A stretch of 64,000 nt of DNA from assembly GCF_000429705.1 (NCBI RefSeq), contig NZ_KE386943.1, forward strand, positions 200,744 to 264,743. The letters are read 5' to 3'. Shown piece by piece: positions 1-8,517 of the stretch (the stretch's first letter is position 1; each line of letters starts with the position of its first letter). The translations under genes and the position numbers were made by a program. The notes beneath the pieces were generated by a model. The model was not told the DNA's origin and did not search any database. It saw nothing but the letters and a program-made list of their open reading frames with translations. The DNA is from Alteribacter aurantiacus DSM 18675. Lineage in GTDB: Bacteria; Bacillota; Bacilli; Bacillales; Salisediminibacteriaceae.

Positions 1-447
1 AGAGAGATATTCCTACCACAAAGAGCAATAATTCTACCGCTAATCCGATTTTTTCTACCTTAAGAAGATAGAGAGCCCATGATCAGAAGCAGAATCCTAC
101 CCAAACGCCGCTTATTTCTACCGCAAAGAGAGATATTCCTACCACAAAGAGCAATAATTCTACCGATAATCCGATTTTTTCTACCTTAAGAAAAAAGAGC
201 CTATGATCAGAAGCTGAATTCTACCTAAACGCCGCATATTTCTACCGTATAGAGAGATATTCCTACCACAAAGAGCAATAATTCTACCGCTAATCCGATT
301 TTTTCTACCTTAAGAAGATAGAGAGCCCATGATCAGAAGCAGAATCCTACCCAAACGCCGCTTATTTCTACCGCAAAGAGAGATATTCCTACCACAAAAA
401 GCAATAATCCTACCGATAATCCGATTTTTTCTACCTTAAGAAAAATA
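1..447. repeat. Nested tandem repeat, 21-bp units in 126-bp and 250-bp periods
   Basis: Copies begin at 1, 127, 251 and 377, giving periods of 126, 124 and 126 bp. The fourth copy breaks off near 447 and the array runs off the left edge. Copies 1-126 and 251-376 look identical, while copies two and four share variant bases, so there is also a 250-bp super-period. Inside each unit the word TTCTACC or TCCTACC recurs every 21 bp (about 12, 33, 54, 96, 117 in unit one), so 126 is six times 21. It is not a CRISPR array: there are no unique spacers of constant length. Confidence 0.95.
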
Positions 448-485
448 CTGGCTTGTTTGTTTTCCCGCCCATCTGTCCTTCTCCG

Positions 486-521
486 CACCAAAAATAAATA
501 ACCCCCGCACAAAGCGGGGGC
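486..521 (-). terminator. Rho-independent terminator of the capsule operon
   Basis: A hairpin with CCCCCGC and GCGGGGG arms around AAA lies just beyond the last gene of the operon. On the minus strand it is followed by TTATTTATTTTT. Confidence 0.85.
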
Positions 522-529
522 TATCATTT

Positions 530-739
530 TTAACTTTCTGTTCCGGCATCTTCTTCCGGGTTTGTTGCACGGTCGTCATCTGTTATGCTGTTGTCACCGA
601 CGTGACGTTCGAAGTAGTTTTCGGTCATTCGCTGTTCGTTGTCTGTTATTTCAATGTCGTGGCGAAAGAAGGCCATGAAAGAGAAGACCACCGCGAGGAA
701 CAGTAATGAACCGTATTTTTGCAGCCACTTGCTATTCAT
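530..739 (-). CDS. Small membrane protein, CapE/PgsE-like
   Basis: This 69-residue protein has one membrane segment (about residues 10-24) followed by a short acidic tail containing ITDNEQRMTE. Size, position at the end of the poly-gamma-glutamate operon and the hydrophobic segment followed by a charged TD-x-E stretch resemble PgsE of B. subtilis and CapE of B. anthracis, small accessory subunits of the polyglutamate synthase. The ATG at 739 is chosen because GAGGAGGG sits eight bases upstream, inside the end of the preceding gene, which it overlaps by eight bases. Such short proteins are poorly conserved, so the assignment rests mainly on context. Confidence 0.7.
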   Translation of the reverse strand: MNSKWLQKYGSLLFLAVVFSFMAFFRHDIEITDNEQRMTENYFERHVGDNSITDDDRATNPEEDAGTES

Positions 740-2567
740 CGAACTGTCCCTCCTCGTCTTCGATTTCGTCCATGTCAAAATACGTTTGATCCTCTTCATC
801 TTTTTCCGGATCGCTCGCCTTCCAGTTACCTCCACGACGAGGGTCAGACGTGCCGTACAAGAGTTGATTTTGTCTATCCAGAAGCATGGCTTGAATTCCG
901 CCGAAGAACATGTCGCTGTCGTCTTGCTGAACGATCCAGCCGTCAATGTCCTCTCGTTCGTTGAGACGCTCTTCCAAGTCGAGCTGCCACTCTTCAGGGA
1001 ATTTGTAATCCACAAAGATGCCGATTTCACCGGTTCGATCAATACGATCGTCGAAGTGGAAGCGTGGTTGTTCGACGGCGGCCTTCAATCCGTAATCGAA
1101 AATTTCTTTATGAATAAGCGTCTGAGCGAGCATGTTCGGAATTCGGGCTCCCCCTGGGGATCCAATTCCCAAGATGCCTTTTTCTTCACTTACGAGAATG
1201 GTTGGTGCCATGAAGCTTCGCGGACGTTTACCTGGCTCGTATCGGTTGATCGATTCTGGTGCCTGGTTAAAGTTGCTCAGCTGATCATTTAAGAAGAATC
1301 CTCCATAATACTGACCAGATCCAAAGAAGTTGCTGAGCGTATGTGTAACGGAAATCATCCGGCCTTCTTTATCCACAATAACGAAGTGACTGGTGTTGTT
1401 GTGATTGTTCGTCATGGCCGGTGAGTCGTCTTCCATTTGATCAGAAACTGCCGATTCATCAAGGGCATCAGCCGCAAGTTCTTGGGCGTATTCATCAGAT
1501 GTGAGTCGGTTCAAGTTCTCCATAAATGGGTTTTCCCACTGGTTCCCTTGATTGAAGTCTGGATCGGCAATGAACTGTAAGCGATCGTTGTAGGCTTCAA
1601 TTTGAATGCGAGACAAAAGCTCCGTATACGTGAGGTACCACAATTCGTCGTCATCTTCTTGTTCTTTAACCTCTTCCAAATCCAAGTACTCAGCCGCTTG
1701 AAGAATCTGAATGAGCGTTGGACCTGCGAGAGGGGCAGGAGCGCTATACACGCTGTACCCTTGAAATGTTCCTGTTGCAGCCTCCGGTTGTTTGACTTGA
1801 TACTGCTGAAAATCGGCAACCGTAAGTCCCGGATATCGCTGTTCCATAGCAGGTGCGAGAACGTCTAAAAAGTACTGGCGAGGACCCATGTCTTGAATGG
1901 ATCGAAGGGTTTCGGCCAGTTCTTCTTGTACGAGCAATTCTCCGCTTGGGATGGTCTCGGCCCCTTCATAAAAATGCGGGATCTCAGATGGATCCATTCG
2001 GTACTGGGCGTGATGAAGACGGCCTGATAAATACCGGTCCACTTCAAACCCGTTTTGCGCCACTTCAACAGCGGGTTCGATCAATTCAGCAAAGCTTAAG
2101 TTGCCCGACGCGTAATTGTCATACATTGTGCTCATCCCGATCAAGAAGCCTGGCACTCCGAAATTGCTTCCATACTGTTCAGCGGTCGGCACATTGTACG
2201 GAGCTGTTTCCCTGTAATCCAAGTATTGAGGAGTACCACCGAGTTGCGGGTCGTAATATAGAAGGGATCCGCCTCCCCCGATACCCGATCCGTACGGTTC
2301 AACGACGTTGAGCATAAAAGAAACGGCAATAAAGGCGTCGGCTGCATTTCCTCCTTCTTGAAGAATCTTCATTCCAGCGTCAACCGCAAAGGGGTGGGCC
2401 GCACTTACCCCGTAAGACTCGGTCCCTTCTGCAATGTCTTCTTCCGGAATGCCTTCATCTTCTTGCAGGCCTTGGTCTTGCGTAAATTCGATTTCATTAA
2501 ATCCGGTTATCAAAAAAATGACAATCAAAATTGTTCCGATGATGTTTGTGGCAAGGCGTAGCCGCAT
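732..2567 (-). CDS. capD: Gamma-glutamyltransferase, CapD-type
   Basis: This 611-residue Ntn-hydrolase of the gamma-glutamyltransferase family has an N-terminal membrane anchor (about residues 8-24) without a lipobox. The large-subunit region carries GSGIGGGGSLL (about 93-103). The autocleavage site is N-N-T-S-H-F with Thr392 as the predicted nucleophile, and GSPGG follows in the small subunit. In B. anthracis CapD is in the cap operon and cleaves polyglutamate and links it to peptidoglycan; other bacilli use related enzymes to degrade polyglutamate. The position between capA and the capE-like gene favours the CapD role, but the reaction is inferred. ATG with AGGAG nine bases upstream; 19 bases after capA. 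Confidence 0.88.
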   Translation of the reverse strand: MRLRLATNIIGTILIVIFLITGFNEIEFTQDQGLQEDEGIPEEDIAEGTESYGVSAAHPFAVDAGMKILQEGGNAADAFIAVSFMLNVVEPYGSGIGGGGSLLYYDPQLGGTPQYLDYRETAPYNVPTAEQYGSNFGVPGFLIGMSTMYDNYASGNLSFAELIEPAVEVAQNGFEVDRYLSGRLHHAQYRMDPSEIPHFYEGAETIPSGELLVQEELAETLRSIQDMGPRQYFLDVLAPAMEQRYPGLTVADFQQYQVKQPEAATGTFQGYSVYSAPAPLAGPTLIQILQAAEYLDLEEVKEQEDDDELWYLTYTELLSRIQIEAYNDRLQFIADPDFNQGNQWENPFMENLNRLTSDEYAQELAADALDESAVSDQMEDDSPAMTNNHNNTSHFVIVDKEGRMISVTHTLSNFFGSGQYYGGFFLNDQLSNFNQAPESINRYEPGKRPRSFMAPTILVSEEKGILGIGSPGGARIPNMLAQTLIHKEIFDYGLKAAVEQPRFHFDDRIDRTGEIGIFVDYKFPEEWQLDLEERLNEREDIDGWIVQQDDSDMFFGGIQAMLLDRQNQLLYGTSDPRRGGNWKASDPEKDEEDQTYFDMDEIEDEEGQFDE

Positions 2568-2586
2568 CCTTGTTCACTCCTTTCTT

Positions 2587-3786
2587 TTACGCTTCGTCGC
2601 TTCCACCGATCTCAAGGTACAGCTTGCCGTCTTCACGCCACGTATTTGCGTTAGTATCCAACTCTTTTGTGAGCGTACGGAAAATGCGTTGCTGCTGGAT
2701 CGTTCCAAATGGCTCTGTTGCAGGAAGGGGGGTTGCTTCACGAATCATCATCGGTGAAAAGACGAATTGCTTTCGCCCGTCTTCAAAAAGATGAAATTGT
2801 GTAATGAGCGCATCGGAAGTTCGTGACCACCCTTGATCGGAAATGAAATTACCGACACTGTACAAAATGAGACTGTCTTCATAGATTTCCATTGGGCTAA
2901 TTACGTGCGAATAGTGACCTACGATGAGATCAGCTCCTAAATCCACCAAGTAATGCCCCAAGTCTCGTTGTCTTGAAAACACGCGGTTGTTGAAGTTTTC
3001 TCCCCAGTGAGCGTGAACAATGACAAAGTCAGCTTGCTCTTCGGCCTGACGAACGGCTTCGTACACATCCGCTAAGCGACGAGTCGTTAAAACACCTGAG
3101 CGGTCTTGGTCCACCGCATGGTTTGGTGCATACACATCTGTGAATCCCACCGTGGCGATGGTGTAGCCGTTGATTTCTTGAATGTCCGGCGTAATCGCTT
3201 GCTCGGTGTTTACACCTGCACCTACGTAGCTGATTTCATTTTCGTACAAATCAAAAACGTTGAGGGTGTTTCGAAAGCCGAGATAACGATAGTCAAACTG
3301 ATTGTTATTGGCCAAAGAGACATTCGTAAACCCATGATTGATAAGCGATTCCACACTTTCATATGTTGTGCGAAACGTTACAGGCTTGTTTTCATTTTCC
3401 GTAATGTTATCAAGGGTGTCTTGGTTCTTGTTTTCCATGGCGCTTGCAGGCATGTCGATAATGGTTTGCTTGAAGTTGCCGCTCACATAATCGGAGGCGT
3501 CAAAGTAAGGCTTGGCAAAAGTAAACAATCCATCAAAGCCCTTATGCTTGATTACGTCTTCCACGTATCGCCCAAGCATCACATCCCCCACTACGGTTCC
3601 AGTGACGAGGGCGTCTTCCTCACTCTGTACTTCAGGAACTTTAGCAAAACTCACGACTTGACCGAGCCCAATTAAAAGAACCAAAGCGATGAGAAAGACC
3701 AGTGCATGTTTGTCCGCTTTTTCTTTATGCTTTTTTGTTAGTGCAAGAAGCTTTTCTTTTTTTGTTAAATATCGTTTCGTTTGCAT
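2587..3786 (-). CDS. pgsA: Poly-gamma-glutamate synthase subunit PgsA/CapA
   Basis: This 399-residue membrane-anchored protein has a basic cytoplasmic start, one membrane segment (about residues 28-46) and an extracellular metallophosphatase-fold domain of the CapA family. Family motifs visible are GDVMLGR near residue 68, VIVHAHWGENFN, and GADLIVGHYSHV followed by YSVGNF. CapA/PgsA is needed for polymer transport and membrane assembly of the synthase. The length is close to the B. subtilis protein (about 380). AAGGCGG lies seven bases before the ATG. The gene starts 12 bases after pgsC. Confidence 0.93.
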   Translation of the reverse strand: MQTKRYLTKKEKLLALTKKHKEKADKHALVFLIALVLLIGLGQVVSFAKVPEVQSEEDALVTGTVVGDVMLGRYVEDVIKHKGFDGLFTFAKPYFDASDYVSGNFKQTIIDMPASAMENKNQDTLDNITENENKPVTFRTTYESVESLINHGFTNVSLANNNQFDYRYLGFRNTLNVFDLYENEISYVGAGVNTEQAITPDIQEINGYTIATVGFTDVYAPNHAVDQDRSGVLTTRRLADVYEAVRQAEEQADFVIVHAHWGENFNNRVFSRQRDLGHYLVDLGADLIVGHYSHVISPMEIYEDSLILYSVGNFISDQGWSRTSDALITQFHLFEDGRKQFVFSPMMIREATPLPATEPFGTIQQQRIFRTLTKELDTNANTWREDGKLYLEIGGSDEA

Positions 3787-3798
3787 CGCTTAACCGCC

Positions 3799-4248
3799 TT
3801 AAAACATGTAGTAGATGGTCATTACCAAAAATGTTAGTCCACTAAGAACCATCGTACTTGTGACAGTTATGTAGACTCCTTGCTTTTCAAATGAGTTGGC
3901 AATTAATCCTGGTACAATAACCCCGATCCCTCGGAGTTCATAGATTTCGAATGGAAAAACCGGATAAAAGAAATCAAACGCGAGCTTCATGACAACTCCG
4001 GTTAAGAGCATGGCCGCGAACTTTCGCCTGCCATACAAAATCGTGAACCTTGAAAACACATGGACCACGAGGAAATAAATCGCACAGCTAATGAAGAAGA
4101 TGGACATAAGGAAAAAGGGTTGATCGTAAATCAACGCCAAGTACCCGGGAACGATAATTCCCGCCGGCAAGGCCCCTGCTTTTTCCGCATAAATCAAACT
4201 AAGTACAATCCCTACAACTAATGTGATGTATAAATCGGCACCAAACAT
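3799..4248 (-). CDS. pgsC: Poly-gamma-glutamate synthase membrane subunit PgsC/CapC
   Basis: This 149-residue, highly hydrophobic protein has about four or five membrane segments. Length and the start MFGADLYITLVVGIVLSL match PgsC/CapC, the integral membrane subunit that together with PgsB forms the polyglutamate ligase. AAGGAGGTGG precedes the ATG, which lies 18 bases after the pgsB stop, so the two are translated from one transcript. Confidence 0.95.
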   Translation of the reverse strand: MFGADLYITLVVGIVLSLIYAEKAGALPAGIIVPGYLALIYDQPFFLMSIFFISCAIYFLVVHVFSRFTILYGRRKFAAMLLTGVVMKLAFDFFYPVFPFEIYELRGIGVIVPGLIANSFEKQGVYITVTSTMVLSGLTFLVMTIYYMF

Positions 4249-4266
4249 AGGATGCCACCTCCTTAC

Positions 4267-5442
4267 TTAAGATGCGTGCTCTTCGTGGTGCTCGGATTGA
4301 ATTCGTTCAACAAGAGGCTCGGCAGCACCATGGATGTTCCCTACGCCGAAGATGGACGTGCGTTGTGTAATCTTTTGTAGCTCGTTATAAATCTCGTCTG
4401 TTGAAGCCCCTTCCAAACTGATAAAATGCTCCGCTTCAATGGTGCCGTCACGGTAAGCTTGTTCGATTGGTGACGTCAGATCTCCAATGACGACGAGTGT
4501 TCCAATATCGAGGTTCGGTAACACGTCCCTTGCAAATTGCTCAGTACGGTCCACACGGTCTTTACGGCAGTTCATGATCACAATCGGATGCTCAGAGGGA
4601 AATCCAAGCTCTTTAACACGCTTCCATATGTTTAATGTAGAAGAAGCATCGTTTGCCGCGAATCCGTTGAAAAAATAAGAGGGTTTTTCCGGGTCTCCCG
4701 TTTTTAAGATTCTCATAGCACCCGGGTCTGGAGGGGCGTTAAGCATGCCTTTAAGAGCTGTTTCTCGGTCGATATCCATCGCTTCTGCCACAGCCAATGG
4801 AAGAGCGGCGTTATCCGGAAACATCATATAATCAAATTTTCTCAAGTAATCTTCTGAAACCGTTGACGTATCCGCCACAATCACTTTCGTATTTCGCTTT
4901 GCGGCAATCTCCTTAAAGAAGTCTTGATAAGGCCCGTCATTAACAATGAGGTGTCCATCGAAAGGAATCGTTGCAGTAAAAGATTGAGCGACGTCATCGA
5001 TGGTCGGACCTAGCACATCCATATGGTCTTCCAATACATTTACGATCACGCCTATGTTGCCTTGTAACATAATATTTTGAAAAACTTTCTGGTAGTCCGG
5101 ATTTACAGCCATGCACTCACTGACGAGCACTTCTGTTTTTTGCTCAGATACACTTTTCATTACTTTCAATTGTTCACGAATGTTTGGCCCTTCTGGATCT
5201 CTGACGATGGGATCTTCCCTATCGTTGTAAATCATACGTGCTTGCGTTCCCGTGGTTTTCCCGATCGTCTTGTAGCCTGCCTCCATCATGATTCCGGTTA
5301 TGAGGCGTGTGACCGTTGATTTTCCACGAACGCCGTTTATATTAATCCGGACCGGTATGCTATCCACATTACGTTGGTGGCGCTTTCGTTCCCATACGCC
5401 AAAGACGAACAAGAGTACACATGATAGTGGAATTAATAACAT
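4267..5442 (-). CDS. pgsB: Poly-gamma-glutamate synthase ATP-dependent ligase PgsB/CapB
   Basis: This Mur-ligase-like amide ligase polymerises glutamate through gamma-carboxyl links using ATP. A short N-terminal membrane segment is followed by the P-loop NGVRGKSTVTR, then SECMAVNPDYQ, NVLEDHMDV and FAANDASSTLNIWKRVKE, all characteristic of PgsB. The frame is open to 5511, but the ATG at 5442 has GGGAGGA seven bases upstream and gives 391 residues, nearly the length of the B. subtilis protein (393). First gene of the five-gene operon. Confidence 0.96.
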   Translation of the reverse strand: MLLIPLSCVLLFVFGVWERKRHQRNVDSIPVRININGVRGKSTVTRLITGIMMEAGYKTIGKTTGTQARMIYNDREDPIVRDPEGPNIREQLKVMKSVSEQKTEVLVSECMAVNPDYQKVFQNIMLQGNIGVIVNVLEDHMDVLGPTIDDVAQSFTATIPFDGHLIVNDGPYQDFFKEIAAKRNTKVIVADTSTVSEDYLRKFDYMMFPDNAALPLAVAEAMDIDRETALKGMLNAPPDPGAMRILKTGDPEKPSYFFNGFAANDASSTLNIWKRVKELGFPSEHPIVIMNCRKDRVDRTEQFARDVLPNLDIGTLVVIGDLTSPIEQAYRDGTIEAEHFISLEGASTDEIYNELQKITQRTSIFGVGNIHGAAEPLVERIQSEHHEEHAS

Positions 5443-5880
5443 GGTTTTGTCCTCCCGCTTCATGATTCCAATCGATTTTTGAGTAGTATGTCCCGAAAAT
5501 AACGTTCCCATTTGAAGATTGGAATGTTTTCTCTCTATCTAGTATGGATTTTTCTTATTCGTTCACTCTTTTTTATGCGTATTACGTATTAACAATTATT
5601 TCTTAATACTATTTATGGAAAAGAATAATGGAGGTTTTTTAAATAAATAAGGAGGGTTGAAAGGGTCATAGGACCTGTTTTCTGTGACAATCCGTCCTAT
5701 ATTTCCGCGGTTTTCTTTGTTAATATTACAAACTTTACAGATGGTTTAACGTTCTATATCGAATAATCAAAAACTATTGTAGGACGATAAAAGCTTTTGT
5801 ATAGTTACACATGTGCAAGACAGGGAGAAAAAACATTATAGAAAAATACATATCAAAGAGAGTTAAGGGAGAGGAAAAGA
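5443..5880. other. Divergent intergenic region between the capsule operon and the first NlpC/P60 gene
   Basis: An AT-rich stretch must hold the capsule-operon promoter (minus strand) and the promoter of the wall hydrolase (plus strand, annotated separately). I see no convincing minus-strand promoter, riboswitch or attenuator. Confidence 0.6.
5777..5805 (+). promoter_or_regulatory. SigA-type promoter of the first NlpC/P60 gene
   Basis: TTGTAG (5777-5782) and TATAGT (5800-5805) are separated by exactly 17 bases. The same arrangement precedes the paralogue at 7221. About 40 bases upstream of the -35, TTACAAACTTTACAG (5727-5741) is also shared by the two genes and may be a regulator site. Confidence 0.7.
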
Positions 5881-6843
5881 ATGAAAAAGGTTGTATTAAG
5901 TGTAGCGTTAGCAGGTGGGGTATTTTTAGCACCACAGGTGGCTGACGCCGCTCTAGGAGATCAAACATTACGAGAAGGTATGAATCACGGGGATGTAACA
6001 GAATTGCAAGATTGGTTACGTTCAGAGGGACACTTCACATTCCACACATCTACAGGATATTTCGGCTCTATCACTCGTCAAGCGGTTCGCGACTTCCAGC
6101 GTGACGCAGGGATTTCTGCTGATGGGATTGCAGGGCCACAAACATTCAACGCGATGGGTGTAAATGGGGGAAGCAGTTCTTCAGGTTCCACTGTAAGCTC
6201 AGGTTCTGGAGATTGGATTACATTTAACGGTACTCTTCGCTCTGGTTCACGTGGAGCAAGTGTTTCCGCTCTTCAAGACGCACTGAATTCTCTTGGATAC
6301 AGTGCTGGTAACCAAGGTATTTTCGGCCCGGCGACAGAGTCGGCTGTTCGCAGCTTCCAGCGTGACTCAGGAATTGGCGTTGACGGAATTGCTGGACCAC
6401 AAACCTACAGTGCCTTAAATAATGAGACTGTCGTAAAATCCGGAAGTACTGGTAATTCTTCAAGTGGATCTGCTACAACAGGGTCAAGCACGGTAGAAAA
6501 CATTATTTCAACTGCTAAAAGTTTGGAAGGTACACCTTATGTATGGGGTGGCACAAGCCCGTCCGGTTTTGACTGCAGTGGTTTCTTACAATATTCATTC
6601 GCTCAACATGGAAAGAGCATTCCTCGTACAGTAGCTTCCATCCATGATGCTGCTACTTCCGTATCTAATCCACAGCGCGGGGACATCGTATTCTTTGAAA
6701 CGTATACGTCAGGTCCATCTCACGCAGGAATTTACCTTGGAAACGGCAAGTTCATCCACGCTGGTTCATCTACTGGAGTAACCATTGCAGATGTAGACAG
6801 CTCTTACTGGGGTCCTCGCTACTTGGGAGCAGGACGTCTGTAA
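5881..6843 (+). CDS. Secreted NlpC/P60 peptidoglycan endopeptidase with two PG-binding domains
   Basis: This 320-residue exported cell-wall hydrolase has a signal peptide (1 to about 23, ending ADA), two PG_binding_1 domains (about 26-92 and 117-180, each with DGIAGPQT), a Ser/Gly-rich linker, and a C-terminal NlpC/P60 domain (about 205-320). The catalytic Cys232 lies in GFDCSGF and His281 in PSHAGIYLGNG. The family cleaves peptide stems, usually between D-gamma-glutamate and diaminopimelate. AAGGGAG precedes the ATG. The next gene is a close tandem copy and the gene at 8518-10044 is a longer relative. Which wall process it serves cannot be told from sequence. Confidence 0.93.
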   Translation: MKKVVLSVALAGGVFLAPQVADAALGDQTLREGMNHGDVTELQDWLRSEGHFTFHTSTGYFGSITRQAVRDFQRDAGISADGIAGPQTFNAMGVNGGSSSSGSTVSSGSGDWITFNGTLRSGSRGASVSALQDALNSLGYSAGNQGIFGPATESAVRSFQRDSGIGVDGIAGPQTYSALNNETVVKSGSTGNSSSGSATTGSSTVENIISTAKSLEGTPYVWGGTSPSGFDCSGFLQYSFAQHGKSIPRTVASIHDAATSVSNPQRGDIVFFETYTSGPSHAGIYLGNGKFIHAGSSTGVTIADVDSSYWGPRYLGAGRL

Positions 6844-6914
6844 GCCAAGCAATTTTTAAGCGCATATGATAACTCTTTACCCAAAACAGTTGATACGTAA
6901 ACACGATTTAGTAT

Positions 6915-6950
6915 AGACGCCTGTGAATGAGACAGGCGTCTCTTTATTTA
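6915..6950 (+). terminator. Terminator of the first NlpC/P60 gene
   Basis: GACGCCTGT and ACAGGCGTC arms with a seven-base loop are followed by TCTTTATTT. Confidence 0.85.
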
Positions 6951-7123
6951 ATCAAGAGTTGTCATTTTTTGGTTTCAGAGGTGAGATTTAACAATTCTTT
7001 CAGGTGCGTGGCCACTAGTCATACGTTCGTCCTAGAACAAATTACGGACATGCGCCAAAATATTTGCTAATGTTACAAATTTTACAGACTAATTAACATT
7101 ATATATCGAATGATGGGATACTA

Positions 7124-7152
7124 TTGTCGGATGTGAAAAGGTCTTGTATAGT
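7124..7152 (+). promoter_or_regulatory. SigA-type promoter of the second NlpC/P60 gene
   Basis: TTGTCG (7124-7129) and TATAGT (7147-7152) are separated by 17 bases, the same layout as the promoter at 5777-5805. The conserved upstream element TTACAAATTTTACAG lies near 7074-7088. Confidence 0.7.
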
Positions 7153-7220
7153 TACTATTGTGCAACACAGGGAGATTAAACCAATAAATTAAACATAAAG
7201 AATTAAGGGGAGATTAAAAG

Positions 7221-8204
7221 ATGAAGAAGGTTGTATTAAGTGTAGCAGTAGCCGGCGGCGTTTTCTTGGCTCCGCAAGCAGCAGACGCAGCATTAGGGGA
7301 TCAGACATTAAGAGCAGGAATGAGTCACGGGGATGTAACAGAATTACAGGACTTCTTACGTTCTGAAGGGCACTTCAATTTCCACACTTCAACAGGTTAC
7401 TTCGGATCAATTACAAGAGACGCAGTACGTTCTTTCCAAAGAGACGCAGGAATTGCTGCTGATGGTATCGCAGGACCACAGACGTTCAACGCTATGAACG
7501 TGAATGGTAGCACCAACAGTTCTTCTTCCAACTCTGGATCAGCTTCAGTATCATCTTCATCCGGTGATTGGGTATCCTTTAACGGAACTCTTCGCCAAGG
7601 TTCAAGAGGCGCTAGTGTACGTAACCTACAAGATGCCTTAAACTCTGTTGGTCATAGTGCAGGATCTGCTGATGGCGTATTCGGACCTCAAACAGCAAAT
7701 GCCGTAAGAAGCTTCCAACGTTCAGCTGGAATTGCTGCTGATGGAATTGCTGGGCCACAAACGTATCGTGCCCTTAATGGAAATACGGTTGTTAAATCAG
7801 CAAGCACAAGCCGCTCAAGCAACTCAACTGCTACATCTTCAAATAGCAGCAGCACTGCTCAAAGCGTAATCTCTACAGCAAGAAGCGTACAAGGTGCTCC
7901 ATATGTATGGGGTGGGACAAGCCCATCTGGTTTTGATTGCAGCGGATTCATTCAATATAGCTTCTCTCAAAATGGTAAAAGTGTACCTAGAACGGTTTCC
8001 CAAATGTGGAGCTCTAGCACTCGCGTATCCAATCCACAGGCTGGAGACATTGTCTTCTTTGAAACACGCACAGGTCCTTCTCACGCAGGAATTTACTTAG
8101 GTAACGGGCAGTTTATCCACTCTGGATCTTCTACTGGTGTTGCCGTAGCAAGCATGAGCAATTCTTACTGGAGCCAACGCTACTTAGGTGCAGGACGCTT
8201 CTAA
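7221..8204 (+). CDS. Secreted NlpC/P60 endopeptidase, tandem paralogue
   Basis: This 327-residue duplicate of the gene at 5881 has a near-identical signal peptide, two PG_binding_1 domains (about 26-92 and 123-186), a Ser-rich linker and a C-terminal NlpC/P60 domain. The nucleophile is Cys240 in GFDCSGF and the histidine is His288 in PSHAGIYLGNG. The linkers differ more than the domains. The clear SD is AAGGGGAG. Own promoter and terminator indicate a monocistronic unit, so the two copies can be expressed independently. Confidence 0.93.
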   Translation: MKKVVLSVAVAGGVFLAPQAADAALGDQTLRAGMSHGDVTELQDFLRSEGHFNFHTSTGYFGSITRDAVRSFQRDAGIAADGIAGPQTFNAMNVNGSTNSSSSNSGSASVSSSSGDWVSFNGTLRQGSRGASVRNLQDALNSVGHSAGSADGVFGPQTANAVRSFQRSAGIAADGIAGPQTYRALNGNTVVKSASTSRSSNSTATSSNSSSTAQSVISTARSVQGAPYVWGGTSPSGFDCSGFIQYSFSQNGKSVPRTVSQMWSSSTRVSNPQAGDIVFFETRTGPSHAGIYLGNGQFIHSGSSTGVAVASMSNSYWSQRYLGAGRF

Positions 8205-8308
8205 ATCTAACTCTAAATAACTGTTGCAGCTTACTTACACAAACCTACTCTTCTAATTAATCTACCCTAACACTATTGCTTTAAACATATAATCATTACT
8301 TTTTTATT

Positions 8309-8340
8309 GGCGCCCGTGAATGAGACGGGCGCCTTTAATT
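8309..8340 (+). terminator. Terminator of the second NlpC/P60 gene
   Basis: GGCGCCCGT and ACGGGCGCC arms around GAATGAG are followed by TTTAATT. The loop is the same as in the terminator at 6915, again reflecting the duplication. Confidence 0.85.
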
Positions 8341-8471
8341 ATGGGAGAAGAAAAGAAAAAGGCAGGTTAGACCTTCTCATTTCTTGCTACTATAATAGAC
8401 GATTCAATTGGTAAAAAGGTTTCACTTTACTTTAAATTAAATACACATTTGTTTTCTCCACGCGGACAAAC

Positions 8472-8504
8472 AAAAATGAGAGCCGCATGATGGCTCTCAT
8501 TTTT
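8472..8504 (-). terminator. Bidirectional terminator
   Basis: AAAAATGAGAGCC and GGCTCTCATTTTT form a 13-bp stem with A and T runs on both sides, placed 14 bases beyond the minus-strand stop. Confidence 0.85.
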
Positions 8505-8517
8505 GTTAGCTACCCTA

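Larger units (their letters stand above)
6844..7220 (+). other. Intergenic region with terminator and duplicated promoter
   Basis: The first half holds the terminator of the upstream gene (6915-6950). The second half, from about 7070, closely resembles the stretch upstream of 5881, including the TTACAAA-TTTTACAGA element and the promoter. The duplication therefore included control sequences. Confidence 0.8.
8205..8517. other. Convergent intergenic region with two terminators
   Basis: It holds the terminator of the plus-strand gene (8309-8340) and a bidirectional one (8472-8504) serving the minus-strand gene. Nothing else was recognised. Confidence 0.7.

Noticed and set aside
1..447. CRISPR array
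   Set aside because: Repeats of 21 and 126 bp are contiguous and the intervening sequences recur; no unique spacers, no cas genes.
333..527. Minus-strand open frame of 64 residues over the left repeat
   Set aside because: It is the translation of the 21-bp repeat; no SD, and other copies are interrupted.
5720..5745. WalR operator before the wall-hydrolase gene
   Set aside because: The half sites TGTAAA and TGTAAT on the minus strand are nine bases apart instead of eleven.
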